A DNA stretch of 64,000 bases from Nannocystis pusilla (lineage in GTDB: Bacteria; Myxococcota_A; Polyangia; Nannocystales; Nannocystaceae): assembly GCF_020073745.1 (NCBI RefSeq), contig NZ_JAIRAU010000059.1, positions 186,001-250,000 on the forward strand, given 5' to 3'. Positions 33,882 through 43,044 of the stretch are shown here, piece by piece. Every line of letters begins with the position of its first letter. Positions within the stretch are counted from its first letter, which is position 1. The position numbers and the translations under genes are program-made. Under the pieces are notes generated by a model. The model did no database searches and was not told the origin of the DNA. It worked only from the letters and a program-made list of their open reading frames with translations.

Positions 33882-36800
33882 GGCTGCGCTGCCTGTCGCG
33901 GGATCTGCAGGCGGAAGGTCGAGCCCTTGCCGGGCGTGCTGGTGACGTCGAGGACGCCGCCGTGGGCCTCGACGATCCGCCGGGCGATGTAGAGGCCGAG
34001 GCCGAAGCCGCCGTAGTGCGCCGACGAGACGGCGCGCTCGAAGCGGTCGAAGATCCGCGGCCGGTCCTCGTCGGCGATGCCGATCCCGCGGTCCTGGACC
34101 TCGACGACGACGTCGGGGCCGCGCGCGGCGAGCCGGACGTCGACCGGGTGGCCGGCGCCGTACTTGAGGGCGTTGGCGAGGAGGTTGTGGATGGCCTGGT
34201 CGAGCTGCTTGCGGTCCCAGGCGCCGACCAGCGCGAACGGGGCCTGGACGCGCAGCTCGCTGCGGGCCCGCGCGGCGTCGGGGCCGGCGCGGGCGACGAG
34301 GTCGCGCACGAGCTCGACGAGGTCGAACTCGGACAGCTCGAGCGAGAGGCGGCCGAGGCTCATGCGGCTGACGTGGATCAGGCTGTCGACCAGGGCGGTG
34401 ACGCGGTCGATCTGGCGGATCGCCCCGTCGACCTTGCGCGCGAGCACGCCGGGGTCGTGCTCGCCGCGGTCGACGAGGCGCACGAGGTGCTCGAGGTGGA
34501 AGCCGAGCGCGGTCAGCGGGGTGCGCAGCTCGTGCGAGGCGACCGAGAGGAAGTCGTCGCGCACGGCGATCGCTACCTGCAGGTCGGCGACCAGGCGCTC
34601 GCGCTCGCGGTCGGCCAGCTTGCGCTCGGTGATGTCCTCGGCGATGCCGGCGGCCCGCCACGGCCGTCCTTCGGCGTCGCGGATCAAGGTGCCGCGGTCG
34701 CGGATCCAGTGCACGGCGCCGTCGGGGCGGACGACGCGGTACTCGAGGTCGCGCGAGTCGACGGCGCCGTTGATGAGGTCCTGCTGCGACCGCTCGGCGG
34801 CGGCGCGGTCGTCGGGGTGGATCGCGCGCGTCCACAGGGTCGGGTCGCCGTACAGCTCCTCGTGGGCGCGCCGCCAGGTGTGCTCCCAGCCGGGGCTGAC
34901 GTAGACGAAGCGCCACACCGGCGAGAACTCCATCAACCAGAACGCCTGGTCGATGGTGGCGGCGATCTGGCGCAGCCGCTCCTCGCTCTCGAGCAGGGCC
35001 CACTCGGCCCGCTTGCGCGCGCTGATGTCGACGGCCACCGTGAGCACGCACGGCCGCTTGCGGTACTCGATGACCTCGGCCGACATGAGCACGCTGTGGA
35101 TCCGGCCGCTCTTGCTGCGCAGCTGCAGCTCGAGGTCCCGCACCGAATTGCGCCGCGCGAGCAGGCCGGTGAAGCGCTCGATGTCCTGCTCGTCGACGAG
35201 GATGCCGAGCTCGAGCGGGGTCTTGCCGAGCATCTCGTCGCGCGAATAGCCGTTGGACTTGAGTCCGGCTTCGTTGATCTCGAGGTAGGCGCCGCCCGGG
35301 AGCTCGTTGACGGTCATGGGGTTGGGGTTCTTGCCGAAGGCGCGGGCGAACAGCTGCTCGCTCTCTCGCAGGTCGAGCTCGGCCTGCTTGCGCTTGGTGA
35401 TGTCGATACCTATCCCATAGATCATGGTCGTTCGGCCAGATTCGTCGTAGACCGCGCGGCCCCGACCCTCCATCCAGCCCTCGGCGCCGGTGTCGGCGCG
35501 GACGAACCGGAATTCGATCATGTAGTCGCGCCGCTCGGCCACGGCGGCGTCGATCTCTCGGCGGAGGTGGTCGCGGTCGTCGGGGTGGACGGCGGCGTAG
35601 AGGCCGTCCTCGCCCGTCGCGGCGCCGCTCGCCAGGCCGAGGAGCTCCTCGAGCTCGCGCGACAGCCAGGCGGCGTCGCTGGTGGCGTCGAGCATCCATG
35701 TACCCATGTGCCCGGCCCGCATCACCAGCGACAGCGCCTCCTGGGTCTCGCGCACGCGCAGCTCGGCCTGCTTGCGGTCGGTGATGTCCACGGAGATGCC
35801 GACGAGGCCGACGACGGCGCCCGAGGCGTCGCGGTAGGGGCTCTTCGACGACAGGAAGATCCGGCCGTCGGGGACCTTCTCCTCGAAGAAGTCCGCGCGG
35901 CCGCTGGTCAGCACCCGCTGGTCGTTGTCGCTGATGTCGCGGCCGGCGCCGAAGTCCATGAATTCGACGTCGCGGCGGCCGAGCACGGCCTCGGCCGGCT
36001 TGCCGATCGCGCCGAACATGGCCGGGTTGGCGAACACGAGCCGGCCCTGGCGATCCTTGGCGAACACGAGGTCGGGAGTGTTGTCGCAGACCGCCTGCAA
36101 GATGGCGCCGGCGCGCCGCGCCGCGGTCTCGGCCCGCCTGCGCTTGGTGATGTCGCGGACGATGCTCAGCACGACGCGCTCCCCGTGGACCTCGGCCCCG
36201 CGCGAGCTGATCTCGACCGGGAAGGTCGAGCCGTCCTTGCGCCGGTGGACCGCCTCGAACAGGATGCCCTCGAGCTCGGCCCGGCGCATCTGCGCCGCGA
36301 GCTCGGCGGCGACCGGCTCGGCCCGCAGGGCGTCGAGGCGCAGGGCCAGCAGCTCGTCGCGGGAGTAGCCGTAGGCCGCCACGGCGGCGTCGTTGGCCTC
36401 GATGATCTCGCCGGTGTCGGCGCGGACGAACAGGAAGATGTCGCGCCCGTGCTGGGACAGCAATTGATAGCGCGCGAGGGTGGCGGCCTGGCGCGTCAGG
36501 TCGGTGATGTCGCGCTGGGTGCCCCAGGCGCGGCACAGCTTGCCGTCCTCGACGGTGCCGATCAGCGAGTTGAGGAAGTGGCGCGGCCGGCCGAAGCGGT
36601 CGCGCTCCATCGACTCGACCTCGACCTGGCGGTAGCCGCCGGTGACGAAGCGGCGGTAGAGATCGTGCATGTGCGGGTCGTCGCGCGCGAACAGCAGGCC
36701 CACCGGCGCGCCGCGGACCTCGTCGGCCCGCTCGTAGCCGTACATGCGCGCCATGGCGTCGTTGCACTCGCGGATGGTGTAGCGCTCGTACCACAGGTCG

Positions 36801-37864
36801 ATCTGCTGCTCGACGGGCAGGTCGATCGGGGTCGGATCGTCGCTCTCGGCGCACCAGATGCCCTCGCTGCTGGTGGTGACGAAGGCGCGGTAGCTCTCCT
36901 CGCGCCGCGCCAGCCGCTGCGTGACCTCGACCCGCTCGGTGATGTCCTGCATCGAACCGACCAGCCGCCGCAGCCGGCCCTCCTCGTCGCGCTGGACGAA
37001 GCCGCGGTCGACGATGTGGGCGAAGCCGCCGTCGCCGCGGCGGAACCGGTACTCGAGCTGCCAGCGCACGCGGTTCGGGTTGTCCTTGATCGCCTGGTCG
37101 ACCTCGCTCAACACCCGCGCGCGGTCGCCCTCGTGGATGTTCTCGGCCCACCAGTCGAAGCTCGAGCGCACGCGCTCGCGCGGCCAGCCGAGCGCGTCGT
37201 AGAGCGCCTCGCCCCAGAAGAGGTGGTCGGTGGTGGTGTCCCACTCCCACAGCACCTCCTGGGTGGCCCGCGCGGCCAGCTCGAAGCGGGTCTCGCGGTC
37301 GCGCAGGGCGCGGAACACGATCGCGTGCTCGAGCGCGAGGCCGACGTGCTCGGCGCACACGTGGGCGGTGTTGAGGTCGTCGTCGCAGAACGGCGGGGCG
37401 CTGTCGTCACGCCACATCGACAGGGCCCCGACGACGCTGTCCTGGGCGCGGATCGGGACGATGATGACGCCGGCTATGGTGAAGCGCCGCATGTAGGCGC
37501 GGATCTCGGGCGGTAGGCTGTCGATGAATTCGCCCGGCAGGTGGGCGTGGAACACCGGGCGGCCGGTCGCGATCACGCGACCCGCAGGCAAGAGGTCGAG
37601 CGGCATGGTCTCGAAGCTGTCGCGCAGGTACTCCTCGGCGCTCAGGTCGCGGTGGGCGTAGGCGCGGACGTCGAAGCCGGCCTTGAGGTGCGCGGCGCTG
37701 CCGGCGACGAAGTCCTTGACGAGCGTGCGCGTGGTGACCTCGGCGATCGCGACCGGGTCGGTGCGCGCCTGGGCGATCGCGCGGGCGAGGCCGACGATCA
37801 TCTGCAGCGGCGGCCCGCTGCCGGCGCCCGGCTGCCGCGGACGGGGTGACGCGGCGCCGCTCAT
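33878..37864 (-). CDS. GAF and multi-PAS sensor histidine kinase
   Basis: 1328 residues from ATG 37862-37864, overlapping the previous gene's stop by ATGA. Soluble. A GAF domain (about residues 15-190) is followed by about seven PAS/PAC units, each starting with a linker of the type ESEERLRQ or RRAGAILQ, each ending in an IT(E/D)RK motif (DITERVEVT, DITKRRRAE, DITDRKQAE, DITKRKQAE, DISARKRAE, DITERKLAD). HisKA has His in FLSVASHELRTPLTALGFHLEHL; HATPase has NLLANALKYG, VQDRGIGIADED and GGFGLGLYIARRIVEAHGG. Such long PAS chains sense multiple small ligands or redox cues. A PAS-repeat hypermutable region would explain the similar sequences. Confidence 0.93.
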   Translation of the reverse strand: MSGAASPRPRQPGAGSGPPLQMIVGLARAIAQARTDPVAIAEVTTRTLVKDFVAGSAAHLKAGFDVRAYAHRDLSAEEYLRDSFETMPLDLLPAGRVIATGRPVFHAHLPGEFIDSLPPEIRAYMRRFTIAGVIIVPIRAQDSVVGALSMWRDDSAPPFCDDDLNTAHVCAEHVGLALEHAIVFRALRDRETRFELAARATQEVLWEWDTTTDHLFWGEALYDALGWPRERVRSSFDWWAENIHEGDRARVLSEVDQAIKDNPNRVRWQLEYRFRRGDGGFAHIVDRGFVQRDEEGRLRRLVGSMQDITERVEVTQRLARREESYRAFVTTSSEGIWCAESDDPTPIDLPVEQQIDLWYERYTIRECNDAMARMYGYERADEVRGAPVGLLFARDDPHMHDLYRRFVTGGYRQVEVESMERDRFGRPRHFLNSLIGTVEDGKLCRAWGTQRDITDLTRQAATLARYQLLSQHGRDIFLFVRADTGEIIEANDAAVAAYGYSRDELLALRLDALRAEPVAAELAAQMRRAELEGILFEAVHRRKDGSTFPVEISSRGAEVHGERVVLSIVRDITKRRRAETAARRAGAILQAVCDNTPDLVFAKDRQGRLVFANPAMFGAIGKPAEAVLGRRDVEFMDFGAGRDISDNDQRVLTSGRADFFEEKVPDGRIFLSSKSPYRDASGAVVGLVGISVDITDRKQAELRVRETQEALSLVMRAGHMGTWMLDATSDAAWLSRELEELLGLASGAATGEDGLYAAVHPDDRDHLRREIDAAVAERRDYMIEFRFVRADTGAEGWMEGRGRAVYDESGRTTMIYGIGIDITKRKQAELDLRESEQLFARAFGKNPNPMTVNELPGGAYLEINEAGLKSNGYSRDEMLGKTPLELGILVDEQDIERFTGLLARRNSVRDLELQLRSKSGRIHSVLMSAEVIEYRKRPCVLTVAVDISARKRAEWALLESEERLRQIAATIDQAFWLMEFSPVWRFVYVSPGWEHTWRRAHEELYGDPTLWTRAIHPDDRAAAERSQQDLINGAVDSRDLEYRVVRPDGAVHWIRDRGTLIRDAEGRPWRAAGIAEDITERKLADRERERLVADLQVAIAVRDDFLSVASHELRTPLTALGFHLEHLVRLVDRGEHDPGVLARKVDGAIRQIDRVTALVDSLIHVSRMSLGRLSLELSEFDLVELVRDLVARAGPDAARARSELRVQAPFALVGAWDRKQLDQAIHNLLANALKYGAGHPVDVRLAARGPDVVVEVQDRGIGIADEDRPRIFDRFERAVSSAHYGGFGLGLYIARRIVEAHGGVLDVTSTPGKGSTFRLQIPRQAAQP

Positions 37865-40524
37865 CCGAGCACGTCCCCCCGGAGCAGCGGCACGCCGTCC
37901 TCGTCGCGCGCGCCGGGCGGCGACAGCGTGGCGGGCTTCGGGTGCCGCGGGAGCTCGACGCGAAAGTAGGTGCCGCCGGTGCGCGTCGACTCGACGGCGA
38001 CCGAGCCGCCGTGGGCGAGCGCGATCTGTTCGGTGATGTAGAGGCCGAGCCCGAGCCCGGCGGTCTTGGTCGAGTCCTTGGCCGCGCGCTGGAACGGATC
38101 GAAGATCGCGCCGAGCATCTCGGGGGCGATCACGCCGCGGTTGTGGACGATGAAGCGGACCTGCGCGGGGTCGCGGCCGTCGACCTGGACGGTGGCGACG
38201 GGGGCGCCCTCGGCGTGCTGGATGGCGTTGCCGATCAAGTTCGAGGCCATCTGCGACAGGCGGTCGACGTCCCAGGTGCCGACGGTCTCGCCGCGCGCGT
38301 CGAGGACGACGCGCGCGGCCGGGTTGGCCTGGTGCTGCTCGTCGATGATGGTGCGGCAGATCGCGGCCAGGTCGGCGCGCGTGGGCCGGACCTCGAGCCC
38401 GCCGGCGGCGCGGATCCGGGTGACGTCGAGCAGCTGCTCGATCATCCGCAGCATGCGCTGGCCGCTGCTGGCGATCTGCTGCAGGACCCGGCGCATGCGG
38501 TCGTCGGGGCGGCGGCGCAGGCCGAGGCTGGTGGCCATGAGGATCGCGGACAGGGGGCTGCGCAAATCGTGGCCGAGCACGGCCATGAACATCTCCTGGT
38601 AATGCATGGCCCGCCGCAGGTCGGCGACCAGCGCCTCGCGCTGCTCGGCGACCCGGCGCTGGTCGCTGACGTCGACGCTGACGCCGACCCACTCGCGGAC
38701 GCGGCCGTCGGGGCCGATCATCGGCACGGCGCGCACCTCGGTGACGGCGTAGCTGCCGTCGGCGCGGCGCAGCCGGTACTCGCTGCGGAACGGCTCGCGC
38801 CCGGCGCAGGCGGCCTTCCACTCGGCGACGACGCGGGCCCGATCCCCGGGCAGGATCGCGTTCACCCAGCCCCAGCCGCGCAGCTCCTCGTAGGTCTGGC
38901 CGGTGAAGGCGCGCCACCCCGGCGAGTCTTCGACGGCGGCGCCGGTCGGGTCGGTCGCCCACACGATCTGCGTCGTCACCTCGACGAGGCCGCGGAACCG
39001 GGCCTCGCTGGTCCGCAGCGCCTGCTCGATCTCCTTGAGCTCGGTGACGTCGTGGAGGATGACGCTGATCGCGGAGACGCGGCCCTCGCCGTCGTGGACG
39101 GGGCAGGCGGTGACGGTGACGCCGATCAGGCTGCCGTCGTCGCGCCGGACCTGGGCCTCGATCTCGCGCACCACGTCGCCGGCGAGCACGCGCCGCATCG
39201 CGGCCTGGACCTCGGAGCCGTGACCCGGCACGAGGTCGCCGATGAAGCGGCCGCGGATCTCGGCGCCGGTGTGGCCGAGCAACTTCTCGGCGCCGGGGTT
39301 CCAGATCGCCACGGTGCCGTCGTGGTTGAGCAGGAACAGCGCGTCGGCGGCGTTCTCGACGATGACGGCGAGGCGGGCGCGATCGAGTTCGGCGCGCACG
39401 CGGTCGGTGATGTCGGTGATGGTGCCGACGTAGTGCTTGTGCGCGCTGCCGTCGGGCACCTCGGCGAATTGCCCGAGGACCCACACGGTGGTGCCGTCGG
39501 GCCGGAGCATGCGCCACTCGCCGCTGAACGGCTGGCCCTCGGCGAAGGCGCGGCGGCAGCCGGCGATCACCCGGGCGACGTCGTCGGGGTGGATCGCGCG
39601 CCGCCAGGCGCCGCCGCGGACCTCCGGCAGGGTGCGGCCGGTGATCCGCGTCCACTCGGCGTTGACGAACACGCACTCGGTCTCGGCGGCGCCGAGGAAG
39701 ATGCCGACGGGCGAGAGGCGGGTGAGGATCTCGTACTGCCGCTCGTGCCGGCGGCGATCCTCCTCGGCGCGGTGGCGGGCGTCGATGTCCTCGACCAGGC
39801 CGAACCAGAACTGCGACGCGCCGGCGCCGTCGCGCGCGACGGCGGCGTGGAGGCGGGTCCACACCAGCGAGCCGTCGCCGCGGAGCATGCGTCGCGTGAG
39901 GACGTAGTTGCGGATCTGGGCGGCGCACAGCTGGGCGAACTTGTCCTGATCGAGCTCGCGATCGTCGGGGTGCGTGAGCGCGAACAGGTCGCAGCCGACG
40001 AGCTCGGCGGCCCGGCGCGCGAGCAGGTCGCACACCGCCGGGTTGACGGCGAGGATCGTGCCGTCGAGCCGCGCGCGGACGATGCCGAGCGGGGCCTCGG
40101 CGACGAGCGCGGCGGTGGCGGTGGGCGTGGCCGGCCCGCGCGCGCAGAAGCGGGCGCCGACGAGGGCGCCGTGCAGGTCTCGGCCGGGGCTGGCCGACAG
40201 CACGACCTCGCAGGCGCCGGCGGCCCCGCGCAGGCGCGCGGCCCGGGCCGGCACGGGCTCGCCGGCCCGGAGCCGCGACCATATGTCCGTAAAGACATGT
40301 GGATCGGCGTGCAGCTCGGCGGCGTGGCGTCCGACACAGTCGCCGACGTCGCGGTCGAGCGCGGCGCACAGGGCGGGGTTGACCCACACGATCGTGCCGG
40401 TGCTGTCGACGACGTGGATCCCGACGGCGCTGTGCTCGAGACACTCGACGAGGTCGTCGTGATCGCCCGCGAAGGCGCCGGACGCGGCGAGGAGCTCTCC
40501 GGTGGTGCGACGCTCGCTGGGCAT
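37861..40524 (-). CDS. Multi-PAS sensor histidine kinase (operon leader)
   Basis: 887 residues from ATG 40522-40524. Five PAS domains (VECLEHSAVGIHVVDSTG; APLGIVRARLDGTILAVNP; LSPVGIFLGAAETECVFVN; ENAADALFLLNHDGTVAIWNP; TTQIVWATDPTGAAVEDSP) joined by coiled linkers, then HisKA with His in FMAVLGHDLRSPLSAILMA and HATPase with N-box LIGNAIQHA and G2 GLGLGLYITEQIALAHGG. The G1 box is HNRG instead of DxGxG, a known variant in some soluble kinases. The frame stays open further upstream but without similarity. A decamer pair lies inside at 40282/40296. Confidence 0.92.
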   Translation of the reverse strand: MPSERRTTGELLAASGAFAGDHDDLVECLEHSAVGIHVVDSTGTIVWVNPALCAALDRDVGDCVGRHAAELHADPHVFTDIWSRLRAGEPVPARAARLRGAAGACEVVLSASPGRDLHGALVGARFCARGPATPTATAALVAEAPLGIVRARLDGTILAVNPAVCDLLARRAAELVGCDLFALTHPDDRELDQDKFAQLCAAQIRNYVLTRRMLRGDGSLVWTRLHAAVARDGAGASQFWFGLVEDIDARHRAEEDRRRHERQYEILTRLSPVGIFLGAAETECVFVNAEWTRITGRTLPEVRGGAWRRAIHPDDVARVIAGCRRAFAEGQPFSGEWRMLRPDGTTVWVLGQFAEVPDGSAHKHYVGTITDITDRVRAELDRARLAVIVENAADALFLLNHDGTVAIWNPGAEKLLGHTGAEIRGRFIGDLVPGHGSEVQAAMRRVLAGDVVREIEAQVRRDDGSLIGVTVTACPVHDGEGRVSAISVILHDVTELKEIEQALRTSEARFRGLVEVTTQIVWATDPTGAAVEDSPGWRAFTGQTYEELRGWGWVNAILPGDRARVVAEWKAACAGREPFRSEYRLRRADGSYAVTEVRAVPMIGPDGRVREWVGVSVDVSDQRRVAEQREALVADLRRAMHYQEMFMAVLGHDLRSPLSAILMATSLGLRRRPDDRMRRVLQQIASSGQRMLRMIEQLLDVTRIRAAGGLEVRPTRADLAAICRTIIDEQHQANPAARVVLDARGETVGTWDVDRLSQMASNLIGNAIQHAEGAPVATVQVDGRDPAQVRFIVHNRGVIAPEMLGAIFDPFQRAAKDSTKTAGLGLGLYITEQIALAHGGSVAVESTRTGGTYFRVELPRHPKPATLSPPGARDEDGVPLLRGDVLG
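40282..40309. repeat. 14-bp decamer pair inside the leader kinase gene
   Basis: Cores at 40282 (TATG) and 40296 (CATG). Encodes part of the loop after the first PAS domain (DPHVFTDIWSRLR). Confidence 0.6.
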
Positions 40525-40672
40525 CCTTTGGAGGGGGGATAGAACCGATCCGACCCTTTTCAAGCCGCCTGGGGGGCCGCGGGCGGGCGGCGGTCGGCGG
40601 CGGGGCCTCCGCCGGCCGGCGTCGCCAGCGGCGAGCCGAGCCGAGCCGGCGCCGCGATCGCGGCGCGAATCA

Positions 40673-40700
40673 CCGGTCCCGAAGGACAGGTCATGGCGAG
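40673..40700. repeat. 14-bp decamer pair upstream of the M28 peptidase
   Basis: Cores at 40673 (CCGG) and 40687 (CAGG) in 14-bp register. Lies in the divergent intergenic region. Confidence 0.5.
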
Positions 40701-40776
40701 CCGCTCCTCGGGCGGCGCGCGCCGCCCGATCGGCGCCCGGGAGGCTCGGACCGGCGACGGCGGCGCCGGGCTCGGC

Positions 40777-40782
40777 TACGAT
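40777..40782 (+). promoter_or_regulatory. -10 box of leaderless promoter for the M28 peptidase
   Basis: TACGAT, 6 bases before ATG 40789. Confidence 0.5.
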
Positions 40783-40788
40783 GGGGCG

Positions 40789-42255
40789 ATGGTGCGTCGG
40801 GGTTTTTTCTGCTTCATCTCGGCGGCGCTGGCCTGCGAGGCCGCGCCGGCGCGACCGACCGCGCCGGCCGCCCCGTCCGCGCCCGCCGCCGGCTCGCCCG
40901 CCAGTCCGCCGGTTCGCGCATCGCCGGCGCTGGCGTCGGCGGGCACGCTGACCGGGCCGGCGCCGGCATCGGTGACGGCGATGCTGGCCGACGTCGACCC
41001 TGCGCGGCTGCGGGCCGACGTCGATCGCCTGGCCGGCTTCGGCACCCGGCACACGCTGTCCGACACCTCGTCGGAGACGCGCGGGGTCGGGGCGGCGCGG
41101 CGCTGGCTGCTGGCCGAGCTGGAGCGGGCGGCGCAGACCAGCGGGCGCACCGGCGAGCTGGCGATGACGGCGGCGCTCGACGTCCACCGCGTCGCGCCCG
41201 ACGGCAAGCGCATCGATCGCGAGGTCGAGGTGGTCAACGTGGTCGCGGTGCTGCCGGGGACGCTGCCCGAGGCGCGGCGCCGTCGCTACTATGTCCTGGG
41301 ACATTACGACTCGCGGGCCAGCGACGTGATGGACGCGACGTCCGACGCGCCCGGGGCCAACGACGACGGCTCGGGCACGGCGCTGGTGCTCGAGCTGGCG
41401 CGGGTGATGGCGACGCGCAGCTTCGACGCGACGCTGGTGTTCATGGCGACCGCGGGCGAGGAGCAGGGGCTCGTCGGCGCGCGCAAGCACGCCGAGGCGG
41501 CCAGGGCGGCGGGGCTCGAGATCGCCGGCGCGCTGAGCAACGACATCGTCGGCGATCCCTCGGACCCGCGCGGCGGCTCGCACCGGCACGCGATCCGCCT
41601 GTTCTCGGAGGGCGTGCCGGCGAGCGCCGATCCGGCGGCCTGGCAGCTGGCGCGGCAGACGGGCGGGTTCGCCGACGCGCCGTCGCGCCAGCTGGCGCGC
41701 ACGATCGCCGACGTGGCCGCGCTGCACGAGCTGGCGGTGCGGCCGATCCTGGTCTTCCGGCCGGATCGATTCCTGCGCGGCGGCGATCACATTGCGTTCA
41801 ACGAGCAGGGCTTCGCGGCCGTGCGCTTCACCGAGGTCGCCGAAAACTACGACCGCCAGCACCAGGACGTGCGCGACGAGGCCGGGCGGGCCCGCGGCGA
41901 TCTGCCGGCGCACGTCGACGCGGCGTACCTGGCCGATGTCGCCCGCGTCAACGCGGCCGCGCTGGCGCACCTGGCCAACGCCCCGTCGTCGCCGGGCGAC
42001 CCGAAGTTGCTGGCGGCCGAGCTGACCGGCGACACGACGCTGCGCTGGACCGCCAGCCCCGAGCCCGACGTCGCCGGCTACGAGGTGTTGCGGCGTGCTA
42101 CCTCGGCGCCGACGTGGGAGTACGTCGAGGATGTGGGCGCGGCGACCGAGGCGACGCTGCCGCACAGCAAGGACGACTGGTCGTTCGCCGTCCGGGCCTA
42201 CGACCGCGACGGCTACCGCAGCCCGGCGGCGTTCCCCCGGGTCGCGCGCGAGTAG
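40789..42255 (+). CDS. M28 family metallopeptidase, lipoprotein, with C-terminal FN3-like domain
   Basis: 488 residues from ATG 40789. Signal MVRRGFFCFISAALAC, Cys 16, then an Ala/Pro linker to residue 60. The M28 domain carries the two-zinc ligands: His and Asp in VLGHYDSRASD, Asp in GANDDGSGTA, Glu-Glu in ATAGEEQGL, Asp in SNDIVGD, and His in GGDHIAFNEQG. M28 enzymes are aminopeptidases or carboxypeptidases; this one is likely on the outer membrane and degrades peptides from prey or turnover. The C-terminal 80 residues (LRWTASPEPDVAGYEVLRRA) look like a fibronectin type III module. Confidence 0.9.
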   Translation: MVRRGFFCFISAALACEAAPARPTAPAAPSAPAAGSPASPPVRASPALASAGTLTGPAPASVTAMLADVDPARLRADVDRLAGFGTRHTLSDTSSETRGVGAARRWLLAELERAAQTSGRTGELAMTAALDVHRVAPDGKRIDREVEVVNVVAVLPGTLPEARRRRYYVLGHYDSRASDVMDATSDAPGANDDGSGTALVLELARVMATRSFDATLVFMATAGEEQGLVGARKHAEAARAAGLEIAGALSNDIVGDPSDPRGGSHRHAIRLFSEGVPASADPAAWQLARQTGGFADAPSRQLARTIADVAALHELAVRPILVFRPDRFLRGGDHIAFNEQGFAAVRFTEVAENYDRQHQDVRDEAGRARGDLPAHVDAAYLADVARVNAAALAHLANAPSSPGDPKLLAAELTGDTTLRWTASPEPDVAGYEVLRRATSAPTWEYVEDVGAATEATLPHSKDDWSFAVRAYDRDGYRSPAAFPRVARE

Positions 42256-42311
42256 GCCCGCGCCGGTCCTCGGCCGGCGCCGGGGCGTCCGCCGGGCGCC
42301 GGCCGTTTCTG

Positions 42312-42353
42312 CATGTTGTTTCAAACATGTCCGAAGGGACATCGGCATTGTCT
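42312..42353. repeat. 14-bp decamer array J (3 units)
   Basis: Cores at 42312 (CATG), 42326 (CATG), 42340 (CATC). Lies between the M28 peptidase stop and the sigma factor start (42394). Confidence 0.8.
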
Positions 42354-42393
42354 CGCCGCGGCGTCGACCGCGGCGGGGCGGTCGGGTAAGGTG

Positions 42394-43035
42394 ATGCTCG
42401 TGCGCAGTGACGGTGAGCTGTTGGAGGCCTGGCAGGCCGGCGACGCCGCGGCCGGCGAGGCGTTCGTCGACCGTCACTTCGCCGCGATCACCCGCTTCTT
42501 CCGCAACAAGGCGTGCGGCGACGACGACGTGGCCGAGCTGGTCGGACAGACCTTCCTCGGCTGCACCGCCGGCAAGGACCGCTGGCGCGGCGAGGCGGGG
42601 GCGCGCCAGTTCCTCTACGCGATCGCGGGCAACGTGCTGCGCAAGTACATCCGCGGCCGTTACAAGCGCAGGAGCGAGGAGCTCGACTTCGCGGCGGTGT
42701 GCGTGCAGGACTGCGAGGGCGCGTCGCCGAGCTCGATCGTGGCGCACAAGCGGGAGGCTCGCAGCCTGGCCCAGGCGCTGCGCGAGATCCCGGTCGACGA
42801 CCAGATCGTGCTCGAGCTGATGTACTTCGAGGGCCTGTCGGGCAGCGAGCTGGCGGCGCTGCTCGGCGTGCCCGAGGGCACCGTGCGCGGCCGGATCGCC
42901 CGCGGGCGCCAGCGCCTGCGCGAGCGCGTCGCGGCCCTGCTGGCGGCCGGGGCCGCGGCGCCGGCGAGCGACGTCTCGCCGGAGCACCTCGACGAGTGGG
43001 CGCGGGAGCTGCGGCGGCAGCAGGGCTGGGAGTAG
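42394..43035 (+). CDS. RNA polymerase sigma-70-family (ECF-like) sigma factor
   Basis: 213 residues from ATG 42394 (a GTG one codon earlier). Region 2 spans about residues 15-95 (AFVDRHFAAITRFFRNKACGDDDVAELVGQTFLG, ARQFLYAIAGNVLRKYIR); region 4 about 125-190 (REIPVDDQIVLELMYFEGLSGSELAALLGVPEGTVRGRIARGRQRL). No anti-sigma gene is adjacent. It leads a tightly spaced run (9 bases to the next gene) through two lipoproteins to a Ser/Thr kinase, which suggests the kinase controls it by phosphorylation, as shown for EcfP/PknT in Vibrio. A paralogue is at 52721. Confidence 0.92.
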   Translation: MLVRSDGELLEAWQAGDAAAGEAFVDRHFAAITRFFRNKACGDDDVAELVGQTFLGCTAGKDRWRGEAGARQFLYAIAGNVLRKYIRGRYKRRSEELDFAAVCVQDCEGASPSSIVAHKREARSLAQALREIPVDDQIVLELMYFEGLSGSELAALLGVPEGTVRGRIARGRQRLRERVAALLAAGAAAPASDVSPEHLDEWARELRRQQGWE

Positions 43036-43044
43036 GGGGTCGAG

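Noticed and set aside
33845..37516. 1,223-codon open frame on the plus strand
   Set aside because: Antisense to the PAS kinase; no domain visible and no start signal.
37861..40524. Degenerate G1 box (HNRG) as a sign of an inactive kinase
   Set aside because: This variant occurs in many active soluble kinases; all other boxes are intact.
41289..41304. TATGTCCTGGGACATT as another decamer pair
   Set aside because: The spacing is 12 bp, not 14, and the codons encode the conserved M28 motif YVLGHYDS; coincidence is likely.
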